A stretch of 64,000 bases of DNA from Brienomyrus brachyistius (taxonomy: Eukaryota > Chordata > Actinopteri > Osteoglossiformes > Mormyridae). The stretch lies in contig NW_026042476.1 in assembly GCF_023856365.1 (NCBI RefSeq), positions 181,166 through 245,165 of the forward strand. The letters are read 5' to 3'. A model generated the notes under the pieces. That model made no database searches. It saw only the letters and a list, made by a program, of their open reading frames with translations, and was not told the origin of the DNA. A program made the translations under genes and the position numbers. Within the stretch, counting starts at the first letter, position 1, and every line of letters starts with the position of its first letter. Shown in pieces: positions 1-8,975 of the stretch.

Positions 1-3000
1 CGAAGCCTTATTAAATGAAATAGCCATTATCAACAATGCTAATAATGAAAATGATGCGGATTACTCTGCTCAACACGACTCGCCACCAGCGGCGTCTGCT
101 GAAACACTGGCCCAGGACCCCTGTTTTCTCCCATCCTTAGAGACATTAACAAGCATGTTAAATGAAAGGGGTTCTGAAGCAGAAGCGGGGCTACCCCCCA
201 CCGACGAGGTCGCATGGTCCCCCGCGGATTCTGAATTGTGGGAGGCCTTGTCAGACGTGGAATTTCTTCTCGATGCTGAGGAGATTGAAAATGAATTTGG
301 GCTGGGACAATTTGAAAATGTTCAACAGGAAGGTGGCGGTGCCGTCGGTGACGTGGATCCCCAGCCTGACGGGGTCCTTCATCGCCGCAGATTCAATAAC
401 GTACAGATTAGGCGGATTCTAAATATCCCGCGACCTAGAAACGAAGGCAATTTCCGCGAGTACTATGAAAATGTAATCGAGGGGTTTCAAAATATTGTGA
501 ATGAGGCGATTCCTTACGCCGTATGGGGAGCCTATATACAGGTCACCCTGCGCGCTGACTTTTTAAACGACGAGCTGTCGCAAATTGTACGGTATGGGGT
601 GGGGGAGCTGACAGACTTGCAGCAGCTGCTGGATCGCCTGGTACAGTCTAATCAAGAGATTTTAAACGATTCCAACCTAGAAGTAATCGTAGACGTAATA
701 AATATCCCACGCGGCGGTGCGAACAAACGTAAACTACAGACCATGTTAGCTTCAGAAATAATTTCTAAAAAAGCCAGACACATGTTTATCATTAATAACA
801 ACACCAACGCGTGTTTCGCCATAAACTTGGCGCACCTGCTGGACGAAAACTTTACTGTTGCCGAGGCTGAAAAGCTCGGCCTGGAGTTACAGGAGAAAGC
901 GGGATTCACCCCCGATCACGCAGTCGCTTTGAATGACATTATCAATTTCGAGAAAATCATTGATTGCAAAGCAGTGGTGTATTATCAACAACCTTATTCA
1001 AACAATCTCCAAATTTACCAGACACCCACGCCTAGCGACGGTAGACGGGCGGTGTATTTCTTTTTACACAATCAGCATTTTTACGGCATTAAAAGCGTAA
1101 AGGGCTTCTTAGGCGTGGGGTACGTTTGCCCGAGCTGTTTCAAAGGGTACGATTCGCCTCACTCTCATCAATGCGAAAAATTTTGTAGCGTCTGTCAGAC
1201 TAATTGCAGAGAAGGTGAAAGCACACCGGCGATACTATGTGAGCGTTGTAATTTCAGATGTTTAAATGACACCTGCTTTGAGCGCCACCGTACGCCTAGA
1301 GTCTGCCCAGTTAGGGGGGAGCTCGCTACCCCCTGTGACAAGTTCAGAAAATGCAAAGCCTGCGGGCTCAGATACTACCAAAGTCCCGAGAACCCAAAAC
1401 CGCACTCGTGTAAAGCAGTAAAATGTAATATCTGCGACGCTAAACTCCACACGGCCGTGTCAGACATATCCACCCCACATCTCTGCTATCTAAATCCTCC
1501 CGAGAAGCCTAACATAGGGGAACGGGCCGAAAGGGGTGAGGGGCGTAAAAAGCCCCCCGAATATGTGTTTTTTGACTTTGAAACATCTCAGAGGTCGGGT
1601 ACCCATATCCCGGTTTACGTGTGCGCCATCTCCGATCAGAACGAGACAATGACCGCCGAGGGGCCCAACTGCGCGCTACAGTTTCTCAGACATTTCAGGG
1701 CGCCCTGTTATAGAGGCGTCTGTTTCATTAGTCACTACGGTAAGGCATTCGATAATTACATCATACTGAACGCGATGGTGAAGGAAGGCGTGGAACCGCG
1801 TGTGGTATCGCAGGGGAATAAAATCATCCTCATCCTGGACAGCGTGTTTGAGCAAAGGTACATCGACAGTCACTCCTTTCTAAGCATGCCGTTGAGAAAA
1901 ATCCCCGATGCGATGGGATGCTCGACTCAGATGCGAAAAGGCTATTTTCCGCATCATTTCACAGACGTGGAAAACTTTAATTACTTGGGGCCCTACCCCC
2001 CTCCCGATCAATTTGGGCCCGATCAAATGTCCGGCAAAGAACGCGACAAGTTTTATCAATGGTACGACAGTGTAAAGCACCAGACCTTTAATTTTCACAA
2101 AGAGATGATCGCTTACTGTAAGAACGATGTGGAGATTCTGAGAGAGGGCTGCTTGCGCTTCCTCCGGGAGTTTAAAACGCTCACGGGTTGCGATCCCTTC
2201 TCCGCGGCCACCATCGCTTCGGCCGCGTTGCTAGTTTACAGGACAAATTTCCTGCCCAGAGATACGATCGCGATCCCGGATGTATGGGATTACAGGAGGC
2301 AATACAAAAGTTATTCGAGCGTGTCCATCCAGTGGCTGGAATTCATCGGGCGCGCGCGCGGCATCGAAATTCGACACGCGCTGCGCGGGGGTGAAGTGAG
2401 TGTGGGGCGCTTTCACCTAGACGGATACGCCGAGATTGAGGGGGAGAAATGGGCTTTCGAGTTTCTAGGCTGTCAGTTTCACGGCTGTCCTACCTGCAAC
2501 AACGAACACGATATCTGCCCCCTGACCCGCGAGAGCTTCGGTGCCCTGTACGTTAAAACAAGGGAAAAACTCGAGTCGTTGCGGCAAGAGTTTAATATGA
2601 ACGTGGAATCCATCTGGGAACACGAATGGGCTCACGCTAAAACTCACGACCCACAGGTACAGCGTTTCCTGTCAGACTTTGAGCCCCCTGAGCCCCTAAG
2701 GCCGCGAGAAGCGCTGTTTGGGGGTCGGACGTCGGCGATTCGCCTGCGTTACGACGTCACGGGGCAAGAGCGCGTCCGCTACGTTGATTTCACGTCGCTG
2801 TACCCGTACACTCTGGCTAAATGTGAATTCCCCGTGGGGCACCCGGAAATCATTCATTCGAATTTTAAGCCTCTGAATGAATACTTTGGCCTGATCAAAG
2901 CCACGGTCAACACCCCGCGCGAGCTGTTTTTCCCCGTCCTACCCAGCAGACTGCCAAATGGGAAACTAGTGTTTACCCTCTGCAGGACATGCGCGATCGA

Positions 3001-4042
3001 GAACAGACAGGAGGGGACCTGCGGGCATTCCGACGCAGAGCGGGAGCTAACAGGTGTCTGGGTCTCAGCGGAGGTAAATCTGGCTTTAGAGAGGGGCTAT
3101 TCGGTCGTGAAGGTGCACGAAGTGTGGCATTTTCCCCAGACCAGCGGCGACCTGTTTAGAGATTACATTAAAACCTTTCTCAAAGTGAAGCAGCAGGCTT
3201 CGGGCTACCCCGACGACGCGACCGATGACGTGGGTCGCAGGGAGTACATAAAAAACTATCTCGAGCGTGAGGGGATCGAATTGGAGCCCGATCAGATAGT
3301 GTCTAATGAAGGGAAGCGGCAAGTGTCCAAACTTCTGCTTAACTCTCTGTGGGGTAAACTGGCGCAGAGGAGCAACATGCTCCAGACATGTATAGTGTCT
3401 GACCCGGGGGAATTTTTTAATTTTTTCTGCTCGGACCTGTACGAGATTTCCAGCTTCGCGTTTGTCAACGACGAGGTCGCCCTCATCCGCTGGCGTTTCA
3501 AGTCTTCCTACAAAGTGCCGCCGGGAAAGACTAACATATTCATAGCGTGTCAAACTACCGCGTGGGGTCGGTTGACGCTTTACAAAGAACTGGAAAGATT
3601 GGGGCGGAGGGTGCTGTATCACGACACCGACAGCATCGTGTACATAAGCAGGCCTGGTGAATATGACCCGACCTTAGGCAATTACCTGGGCGAGCTGACG
3701 TCCGAATTAGCCCCCGACGAATACATTGCTTCGTGGGGTGCGCTGGGACCAAAAAGTTACTGTTACCGACTCAACAACGGGAAAACACAAATGAAATGTA
3801 AGGGTATAACTCTAAATTACGAAACCTGTCAAAAGGTAAACTTTGACAGTATGATCGGATTGATTGAAAACTACATCGGAGGTTGTAGGAATAACCCCGC
3901 TATAATGACGCAGTACAACAAAATCGAACGCGACATGAAAAGCTTTCGCCTGTTTAATAGGCCTCTAGATAAAAAGGTCAGGGTCGTCTACGACAAACGC
4001 AGATTGCTGGCTAGCGGGGAAACTCTGCCTTTCGGTTACTGA
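1..4042 (+). CDS. polB: Protein-primed family B DNA polymerase (5' end cut by window)
   Basis: Replicative polymerase of the element. The frame is open to the window edge, so the true start lies upstream; an internal ATG at 155 would give 1295 residues, used here for numbering. Exonuclease motifs are DFET (474-477), SHYGKAFDNY (526-535) and YCKNDVEIL (654-662). Polymerase motifs are VDFTSLYPY (877-885, motif A), KLLLNSLWGKL (1059-1069, motif B) and YHDTDS (1155-1160, motif C). The insertion between motifs A and B fits the TPR regions of protein-primed enzymes. A Cys/His-rich stretch at 325-445 holds several C-x2-C pairs. Upstream, Cys220 (ACFAINLAHLL) and His308 (HFYGIKSV) resemble an OTU-like fold seen in some Polinton polymerases. 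At 750-781 an FEFLG-type motif followed by CQFHGCPTC resembles a Vsr-like nuclease insertion. No frameshift or stop is seen. Confidence 0.95.
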   Translation, partial: EALLNEIAIINNANNENDADYSAQHDSPPAASAETLAQDPCFLPSLETLTSMLNERGSEAEAGLPPTDEVAWSPADSELWEALSDVEFLLDAEEIENEFGLGQFENVQQEGGGAVGDVDPQPDGVLHRRRFNNVQIRRILNIPRPRNEGNFREYYENVIEGFQNIVNEAIPYAVWGAYIQVTLRADFLNDELSQIVRYGVGELTDLQQLLDRLVQSNQEILNDSNLEVIVDVINIPRGGANKRKLQTMLASEIISKKARHMFIINNNTNACFAINLAHLLDENFTVAEAEKLGLELQEKAGFTPDHAVALNDIINFEKIIDCKAVVYYQQPYSNNLQIYQTPTPSDGRRAVYFFLHNQHFYGIKSVKGFLGVGYVCPSCFKGYDSPHSHQCEKFCSVCQTNCREGESTPAILCERCNFRCLNDTCFERHRTPRVCPVRGELATPCDKFRKCKACGLRYYQSPENPKPHSCKAVKCNICDAKLHTAVSDISTPHLCYLNPPEKPNIGERAERGEGRKKPPEYVFFDFETSQRSGTHIPVYVCAISDQNETMTAEGPNCALQFLRHFRAPCYRGVCFISHYGKAFDNYIILNAMVKEGVEPRVVSQGNKIILILDSVFEQRYIDSHSFLSMPLRKIPDAMGCSTQMRKGYFPHHFTDVENFNYLGPYPPPDQFGPDQMSGKERDKFYQWYDSVKHQTFNFHKEMIAYCKNDVEILREGCLRFLREFKTLTGCDPFSAATIASAALLVYRTNFLPRDTIAIPDVWDYRRQYKSYSSVSIQWLEFIGRARGIEIRHALRGGEVSVGRFHLDGYAEIEGEKWAFEFLGCQFHGCPTCNNEHDICPLTRESFGALYVKTREKLESLRQEFNMNVESIWEHEWAHAKTHDPQVQRFLSDFEPPEPLRPREALFGGRTSAIRLRYDVTGQERVRYVDFTSLYPYTLAKCEFPVGHPEIIHSNFKPLNEYFGLIKATVNTPRELFFPVLPSRLPNGKLVFTLCRTCAIENRQEGTCGHSDAERELTGVWVSAEVNLALERGYSVVKVHEVWHFPQTSGDLFRDYIKTFLKVKQQASGYPDDATDDVGRREYIKNYLEREGIELEPDQIVSNEGKRQVSKLLLNSLWGKLAQRSNMLQTCIVSDPGEFFNFFCSDLYEISSFAFVNDEVALIRWRFKSSYKVPPGKTNIFIACQTTAWGRLTLYKELERLGRRVLYHDTDSIVYISRPGEYDPTLGNYLGELTSELAPDEYIASWGALGPKSYCYRLNNGKTQMKCKGITLNYETCQKVNFDSMIGLIENYIGGCRNNPAIMTQYNKIERDMKSFRLFNRPLDKKVRVVYDKRRLLASGETLPFGY

Positions 4043-4079
4043 AATGTAAAACTAGCAGCATCGCAAAAGGGCTTTTAAA

Positions 4080-4370
4080 GTTTTTTCTAAAAATCAAAGA
4101 TGTTCATTTGTTTTAAAATGAAAAGTTTTTTTCAAAGATGTTTTTTAAAATCAAAGTAAGATGTACAAATGTTTTAAACTGAGAAATGTTCCTAGTAAGA
4201 TGTTTTTAAAAATGAAAAGTTTTTTACAAAGATGTTTTCTAAAAATCAAAGATGTTTTTAAAATGATCATAGTATGATGTTTTTAAAATGTTCATAGTAA
4301 GATGTTTTTAAAAATGAAAGATGTTTTAAGATGTTTTTAAAATGTTCCTAGTAAGATGTTTTTTATTTTC
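4080..4370. repeat. AT-rich array of degenerate GATGTTTTTAAAA units
   Basis: About ten imperfect copies of a 12-30 base unit built on gatgttttt(a)aaaat, in the gap between polymerase and ATPase genes. No gene is seen. It may be a promoter or spacer region that expanded by slippage. Confidence 0.8.
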
Positions 4371-4477
4371 AAACTTGTGTACTGAAATGTTTTGTACATT
4401 TATCACAAGAGTTTTTATTAAAAACTTACCCATGCACTCTGTGTCTGTGAAAGCTGACACCCCTCCAGCAGTGGTTT

Positions 4478-4481
<4 letters not shown>

Positions 4482-4557
<76 letters not shown>
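4482..4557. repeat. (GT)38 microsatellite inside the viral element
   Basis: Uninterrupted GT dinucleotide run of 76 bases, about 70 bases upstream of the ATPase start. Such runs expand in vertebrate chromosomes, which supports chromosomal residence. The ORF across it is low complexity and not a gene. Confidence 0.97.
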
Positions 4558-4558
<1 letters not shown>

Positions 4559-4627
4559 GTCGGAAAGATTTAAAAGATTAGGGCAGTATTTACCGTTTCG
4601 TCAGTGTGTTTTTTTTTTTTTTGCAAA

Positions 4628-5305
4628 ATGATGGGTAGCGGCGTGAGAGAGGTCGACTTTGATCACCGTTTAGAACTCCCGTTTACGGCTATAATCGCAG
4701 GGGCAAGTTCTTCGGGGAAAACCTATTTCACTAAAGAAATGCTTTTAAATCAGAGTCACTGTTTCATAGGGGGCCCCGTTAAAAAAATTGTGTGGTGTTT
4801 CGCTTCCCATCAGCCGCTTTATGATGAACTACGCGATCGGATCAGCGAAATTGAATTTATACAAGGGCTTCCCAAAAGCTGGGAGGACGAGGAGCGCTTC
4901 CCCTCAGGCTCCTTGATAATCATCGATGATTTGATGGACAGCGCGTCCGAAAACAAACTCGTGGCAGAAGCTTTCACGAGGTTCAGACATCACCGTCAAA
5001 TCTCGGTCATCTACCTGGTGCAGAACGTATTTCACCAGGGCAAGTACAGCAGGACTATAGCCCTAAATACGACTTATTATTGTCTGTTTAAGAATGTGCG
5101 AGACAGAATGCAAATCAAAGTTTTAGCTCAGCAAATGTTTCCTTGGCAGAAAAAGTTTTTTCTAGATGCCTACCATGAGGCCACAGGGCCCGCGCACGGC
5201 TATTTATTGGTCGATTTGAGAGCCACGTGCCCAGAAGAGTTCCGACTCAGGACCGGATTATTACCGGGGTCGTTACCCATCGTCTTTCTACCGGCGAGCC
5301 ATTGA
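4628..5305 (+). CDS. FtsK/HerA (A32-like) genome-packaging ATPase
   Basis: 225-residue P-loop ATPase that would pump viral DNA into capsids. Walker A is GASSSGKT (25-32) and Walker B is SLIIIDD (95-101). The length fits Polinton/adintovirus packaging ATPases. I start at ATG 4628 because the only upstream in-frame extension begins at a GTG and encodes a poly-Phe stretch from a T-run. It is followed 17 bases later by the small basic protein, so the rightward genes form a compact block. No disruption is seen. Confidence 0.92.
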   Translation: MMGSGVREVDFDHRLELPFTAIIAGASSSGKTYFTKEMLLNQSHCFIGGPVKKIVWCFASHQPLYDELRDRISEIEFIQGLPKSWEDEERFPSGSLIIIDDLMDSASENKLVAEAFTRFRHHRQISVIYLVQNVFHQGKYSRTIALNTTYYCLFKNVRDRMQIKVLAQQMFPWQKKFFLDAYHEATGPAHGYLLVDLRATCPEEFRLRTGLLPGSLPIVFLPASH

Positions 5306-5322
5306 TTTATCACTACTAAGCT

Positions 5323-5664
5323 ATGTCCGAACATCTCAGGAAACACCTGCCGACCCTTAAAGTTTTACAGAGGACGAGGGGGGTGAAACGTAAAAAGATT
5401 CTTACGGCTGACCCATCTAACGACATAATTTTGGCTCTCTCCGAAATCTGTCTCAATCTCATAAGAGGTCGCATACCTTTAACCGTAGCTCAATTTACCA
5501 AACTCAAGAAACAGAAAAGATTGATTAAACTTTTCGCATGTAAGAAAAACAGCGTCGCTAGGAAACGCGTGGCAATTCTTCAAAAAGGAGGATTCTTATT
5601 ACCGCTCTTATCAGTGGCTCTGCCATTCGTTACAAGCCTGTTTGCCGGTAAGACGGCTAACTAG
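5323..5664 (+). CDS. Conserved small basic protein with hydrophobic C-terminus
   Basis: 113 residues. The N-terminal two thirds are rich in Lys/Arg (for example RGVKRKKI and KLKKQKRLIKLF). The end is a Gly-started hydrophobic segment, GGFLLPLLSVALPFVTSLF, that could insert in a membrane. A short protein of this plan recurs beside the packaging ATPase in Polintons/adintoviruses; I recognise the type but no proven function. A DNA-binding core or membrane-active virion role is inference. It lies 17 bases after the ATPase stop and 14 before the next ATG, all on the same strand. Confidence 0.7.
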   Translation: MSEHLRKHLPTLKVLQRTRGVKRKKILTADPSNDIILALSEICLNLIRGRIPLTVAQFTKLKKQKRLIKLFACKKNSVARKRVAILQKGGFLLPLLSVALPFVTSLFAGKTAN

Positions 5665-5678
5665 CCTTTTCCAGCAAC

Positions 5679-6503
5679 ATGAGCCAAGTCAAGAAAATGT
5701 TTATGCTCAGCCCCCAGCAACTGCGTACGCTGACCCAGAGGGCGACCCCGCATACCATCGGGGAATCGGCCCTGGGTGAACTCGAACACCAGATGCAGGG
5801 TTTAATAAATCAGCCGGCTATGCATCTGGATGAAAAAGTGAAGAGATACAACCAATTGCTACAGAGGTATCTGAATCTAGCCCGAAAAGAGGAAAATCAG
5901 GGGCGAGAAATTGTCCTTACAGAGCGGAAAGAAAAAACGGACGAGGAGGAGGAGGAGGGGAGACAGCCTGACGGCGGCGGCGCGACTGGGGACAAATCTG
6001 TACAGGAAGTTATCCAGCAAGTGGCGCCTAGGGCTAGAAAGAACGTGGGGTACATCTTGCATAAACTGCTCGATTCCGACGGGGCTGTACGTTGGACCCA
6101 GTCGGGTGAACTCATCATCAGAGATAGACCCATTAAAGGTTCCCATATTTTAGATTTGATGAAAACTTTATCGCAGCCTAAATCCCACGCCGGCGGATAT
6201 CCTAAAGGCTGGGAACCCTTTTTAAACGTGATATCAGAATTAAACATCCCCCTCACGAGCGTGGGTAACATCCAAGCCAGGAAAGCCCTAAGTCATCTTA
6301 AAGATTACGGCGGAAGGGATCCCCCGCCTCCCTCCTCCCCTCCTGTGAAACAGAACCTCGGGAGACGTAGAAAACGTATTGTTGACGACTCACCACCACC
6401 GCTTGAGGGAACCCCTCACACACCGCGCGATTCATCCCCAGAATATCGTTTATGGCCTTTAAAGGGTACTCCTTATGCTCCGTGGATAGATTACAACGAT
6501 TAA
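5679..6503 (+). CDS. Conserved Polinton acidic/proline-rich protein of unknown function
   Basis: 274 residues. Residues 1-80 look helical and charged. A Glu run (EEEEEG) sits near residue 90. The central part (about 110-215) has the pattern GYILHKLLD, then WEPFLNVISELNIPLTSVGN, which recurs in Polinton proteins and is the most conserved part. The C-terminus is a proline-rich low-complexity tail with a basic patch (GRRRKRIV) that could be a nuclear signal. It is the last gene of the rightward block, ending 107 bases before the convergent protease gene. Virion or assembly role is possible but unproven. Confidence 0.7.
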   Translation: MSQVKKMFMLSPQQLRTLTQRATPHTIGESALGELEHQMQGLINQPAMHLDEKVKRYNQLLQRYLNLARKEENQGREIVLTERKEKTDEEEEEGRQPDGGGATGDKSVQEVIQQVAPRARKNVGYILHKLLDSDGAVRWTQSGELIIRDRPIKGSHILDLMKTLSQPKSHAGGYPKGWEPFLNVISELNIPLTSVGNIQARKALSHLKDYGGRDPPPPSSPPVKQNLGRRRKRIVDDSPPPLEGTPHTPRDSSPEYRLWPLKGTPYAPWIDYND

Positions 6504-6547
6504 GTGTTTTATATACGTGTGTGAAAAAGAATTAAAACGCGTCGGTT

Positions 6548-6574
6548 AATAAAATGTAAAATTTATTGAATAAA
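6548..6574. terminator. Back-to-back polyadenylation signals between convergent gene blocks
   Basis: AATAAA occurs on the + strand at 6548-6553 and 6569-6574, and on the - strand at 6562-6567. The cluster sits between the rightward block (stop at 6503) and the leftward block (stop at 6610), so it probably ends transcripts from both directions. Confidence 0.75.
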
Positions 6575-6609
6575 GGGTGTCACGTTTTTATTTTTTCCCC
6601 AACATGAAT

Positions 6610-7155
6610 CTAACAAGCATAACAATCTTTAAATAGTTTTAACGAACATACATTTTGCGGCTTTGAAAGTTTATCGGCATTAACACGGCTAATACACTTG
6701 TGATATTTCTTGATAAACTCGGATACTAGAGCGTCGTTTTTCCTCAAGTCGTCAGAGTACAACATCATAGTCTCTTGAAATGAAAGTCCCATGAAGCGCC
6801 GGTAGAGGAAAAAGGCGACGTGGGCCCCGCACGTGGAAGAAAAGTCATGTTGAACTTGACGCGTATTATACCTTATTTCGGTAGCGTGCCTCCCCAAGAA
6901 GCTCATAAAACTCTTTGGGTAGTAAGGGGAATCGGGGGGATAACCGTAAGAATCAAAGAAGGAGGCTTTGCCCTCTTGGGGCTCCAAAATTATCCCGATC
7001 CAGTGTTCACCCTCTCTATTCTGGTCATGCGTGTTTGCGACCAGAAAAGCGGGCCTGGTCTCTATGCGGGTGGGTAATAAATCGCTAGGCCACACGCCTC
7101 CAAAAGCATCCCCCAGCAGGGGCCGTAAAACGCATTCCAGCTGGTGAGTGTTCAT
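6610..7155 (-). CDS. Adenain-like cysteine protease (virion maturation)
   Basis: 181 residues, close to the length of adenovirus protease (about 205). It cleaves capsid precursors in this virus class. The catalytic set is visible with family spacing: His51 in GEHWIGI, Asp68 in FFDSYG, Gln102 and Cys109 in HDFSSTCGAHVAFF. The start ATG at 7155 is 12 bases past the hexon stop, so it is the promoter-distal gene of the leftward block. The frame is intact and all key residues are present. Confidence 0.93.
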   Translation of the reverse strand: MNTHQLECVLRPLLGDAFGGVWPSDLLPTRIETRPAFLVANTHDQNREGEHWIGIILEPQEGKASFFDSYGYPPDSPYYPKSFMSFLGRHATEIRYNTRQVQHDFSSTCGAHVAFFLYRRFMGLSFQETMMLYSDDLRKNDALVSEFIKKYHKCISRVNADKLSKPQNVCSLKLFKDCYAC

Positions 7156-7166
7156 GATGATGATGA

Positions 7167-8480
7167 TTAAAAGTCCACCAGAACCTGTCTCTTGGCGTTT
7201 ATTTCAATCACGCTGTCGAAGCAGGCGTAGACGATGAGACTCATGGTTCGAGGTAGTGGGGCTCTGAACCTTAAATCCAGACGGCACGTGCCGCTGATGG
7301 CGGGTGACAGGGCACCGCCGTCCAGCTCGTCGTCTCGGGAGAGATTGAGAGCAAATAGCGAGTATCCGTTTTCAAAATCCTCGCGGTTGATGCATAAGGG
7401 CGAATCCTTTAAATGCCTGTTTGTAGCCAGGAAAAGGTTGTAAAACTCTCTGACCGACTGCCTCGCTCTAAAATCGGGCTGGAACGGTTTGCTGGGTATG
7501 TGTCGCCCGTTGACTGAGAGGCTCAGAAATTCCAGGTCACAATGCTGAAACCTGAACGGGTTTCTGTTTCGCGTGCCCACGAACGCGGCGTGGTCCACGA
7601 TCCCCAAAACGATGTAGCGCGGTAAGTTGCCCAGGAAGAGGTTGTCCTGCGGGCAAACCCGCGATTGTGCGGGCAGCGTATAATTTTTAACGACTACCCT
7701 GCTTATAGGGTACAGGGCGTTTGCTTTCATGAGAGCGGCCGAGTGACCCAGTGACACCGCCGGGGAGACCTCCACTTTTTTCACAAACAGGCTGGCCCTC
7801 AGTATTTTCAGCTCGTAATCGGTGTCATTTCTACACATGAGACTAAAGTCGCTTTTAGCCTTTACAAACTTTAAGCGTATATCCACGTTGTTTAACAGCA
7901 TTCGTTCGCTGAAAAAAATATCGGCGTGTATAGGACCCATCAGAGAAAACTCCTGAGAGTTTCTACAGAAGGCGGCTCGCTTCTGTAACCCCACGTTGGG
8001 GCCCTGCGCTGAGACGTCCACGCTATCCAAGTCGCCCCCGACGTCTTTGTACCAGAGCCCTGCCGAAAACTGACTCTCTAGCGTATCCGTAGAAAAATTG
8101 AGCAGGGTCTCTATGACTGACCTATAGGGGTGCGTGGCCGACGAAGAACTGATCAGGACGTCGTTCAGACTCACATCCAGCTGGGAGAATATGCCGTTTA
8201 GCGGGTACTGTATAATACCGCAGGGGTCGGCGTCAAGCAGGGGGGCTCCATCGGCCCTAACGATCTTGAGCCTTAGATATAGCAGTGTAGAGTTGAGGTC
8301 CACATAGAAATTGCCCGACCCCGGTATTAGGAAATCCAAAACATCCTGATCGGTAATGGAATTTAATGGGTTGATTTCTACATAATTGGTCTGATCTATG
8401 GATAATTGCGTCATAGGGGCCGCAAACAGGTCCAATTCAGATTTGGTACATTCAGCCGAGAGCCGGTGAGCTAGAGCCAT
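7167..8480 (-). CDS. Hexon-like major capsid protein (double jelly roll)
   Basis: 437 residues. It sits between penton/pVI-like genes and the protease, which is the usual place for the major capsid protein. It is beta-rich and has a typical N-terminal segment: SIDQTNYVEINPLNSITDQD followed by a region predicted to start the first jelly roll, with a second set of strands after about residue 220. The trimer of this protein would form the hexagonal capsomers. No stop or frameshift. Assignment rests on gene order, length and overall resemblance to adintovirus hexons, not on a catalytic motif. Confidence 0.85.
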   Translation of the reverse strand: MALAHRLSAECTKSELDLFAAPMTQLSIDQTNYVEINPLNSITDQDVLDFLIPGSGNFYVDLNSTLLYLRLKIVRADGAPLLDADPCGIIQYPLNGIFSQLDVSLNDVLISSSSATHPYRSVIETLLNFSTDTLESQFSAGLWYKDVGGDLDSVDVSAQGPNVGLQKRAAFCRNSQEFSLMGPIHADIFFSERMLLNNVDIRLKFVKAKSDFSLMCRNDTDYELKILRASLFVKKVEVSPAVSLGHSAALMKANALYPISRVVVKNYTLPAQSRVCPQDNLFLGNLPRYIVLGIVDHAAFVGTRNRNPFRFQHCDLEFLSLSVNGRHIPSKPFQPDFRARQSVREFYNLFLATNRHLKDSPLCINREDFENGYSLFALNLSRDDELDGGALSPAISGTCRLDLRFRAPLPRTMSLIVYACFDSVIEINAKRQVLVDF

Positions 8481-8507
8481 TCTTGTTTACGCTGCGTTTT
8501 CTCTCTC

Positions 8508-8960
8508 TTAAAATATGTCCCCGGGGGGTTTCCTGTTTCTCTTGGCGGATGGAGACTTGGGAATCCTGACGCCTCTGCCAGATTTATTTTTCTTTTTTTT
8601 TTTATGACCTTGCAGCAGGGCTAGAGGTGCTTGGGCTCTCGTTCTACTCCCCCTCCTCCTCCTCCGAGAGAGGAATAGCAGACCCGACCCTTCCTGCTTG
8701 GGGTCACCTGTGTTTGTAAAACGGCCGCTGACTACAGAGCTGACTAGATCCGATCCTATTCCTTTGACCGCCGATTTCAAATGAGGTTTCGCTATATCGA
8801 CCCCACGCTTAAGAAAGGGTAAAACGAATCTAAAAGCCCTACTGAGCATGGACCCCAACCCACGCCCGTACATCACGGGGCTCCCCGCAAAACCGGGGAG
8901 CCCATGTCCCGCCTGACTGGTGTAATACGTAATAAATCTCTGTGGATTGTGGTAAGCCAT
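8508..8960 (-). CDS. pVI/pX-like virion protein: amphipathic segment plus basic tail
   Basis: 150 residues. Residues about 28-75 contain a Gly-rich start (VMYGRGLGSMLSRAF) and amphipathic helices of the sort found in adenovirus pVI, which disrupts membranes at entry. Residues about 98-150 are strongly basic (SRRRRRGSRTRA and GHKKKKKNKSGRG), like adenovirus core peptides. Gene order (hexon, this gene, penton) matches adintoviruses. One protein may combine membrane and DNA-binding roles; that is inference. Confidence 0.72.
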   Translation of the reverse strand: MAYHNPQRFITYYTSQAGHGLPGFAGSPVMYGRGLGSMLSRAFRFVLPFLKRGVDIAKPHLKSAVKGIGSDLVSSVVSGRFTNTGDPKQEGSGLLFLSRRRRRGSRTRAQAPLALLQGHKKKKKNKSGRGVRIPKSPSAKRNRKPPGDIF

Positions 8961-8975
8961 TGTTTTCTTTTTTTT

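Noticed and set aside
4342..4581. 79-residue ORF over the GT repeat
   Set aside because: Half of it is (CV)n from the microsatellite; no conserved part.
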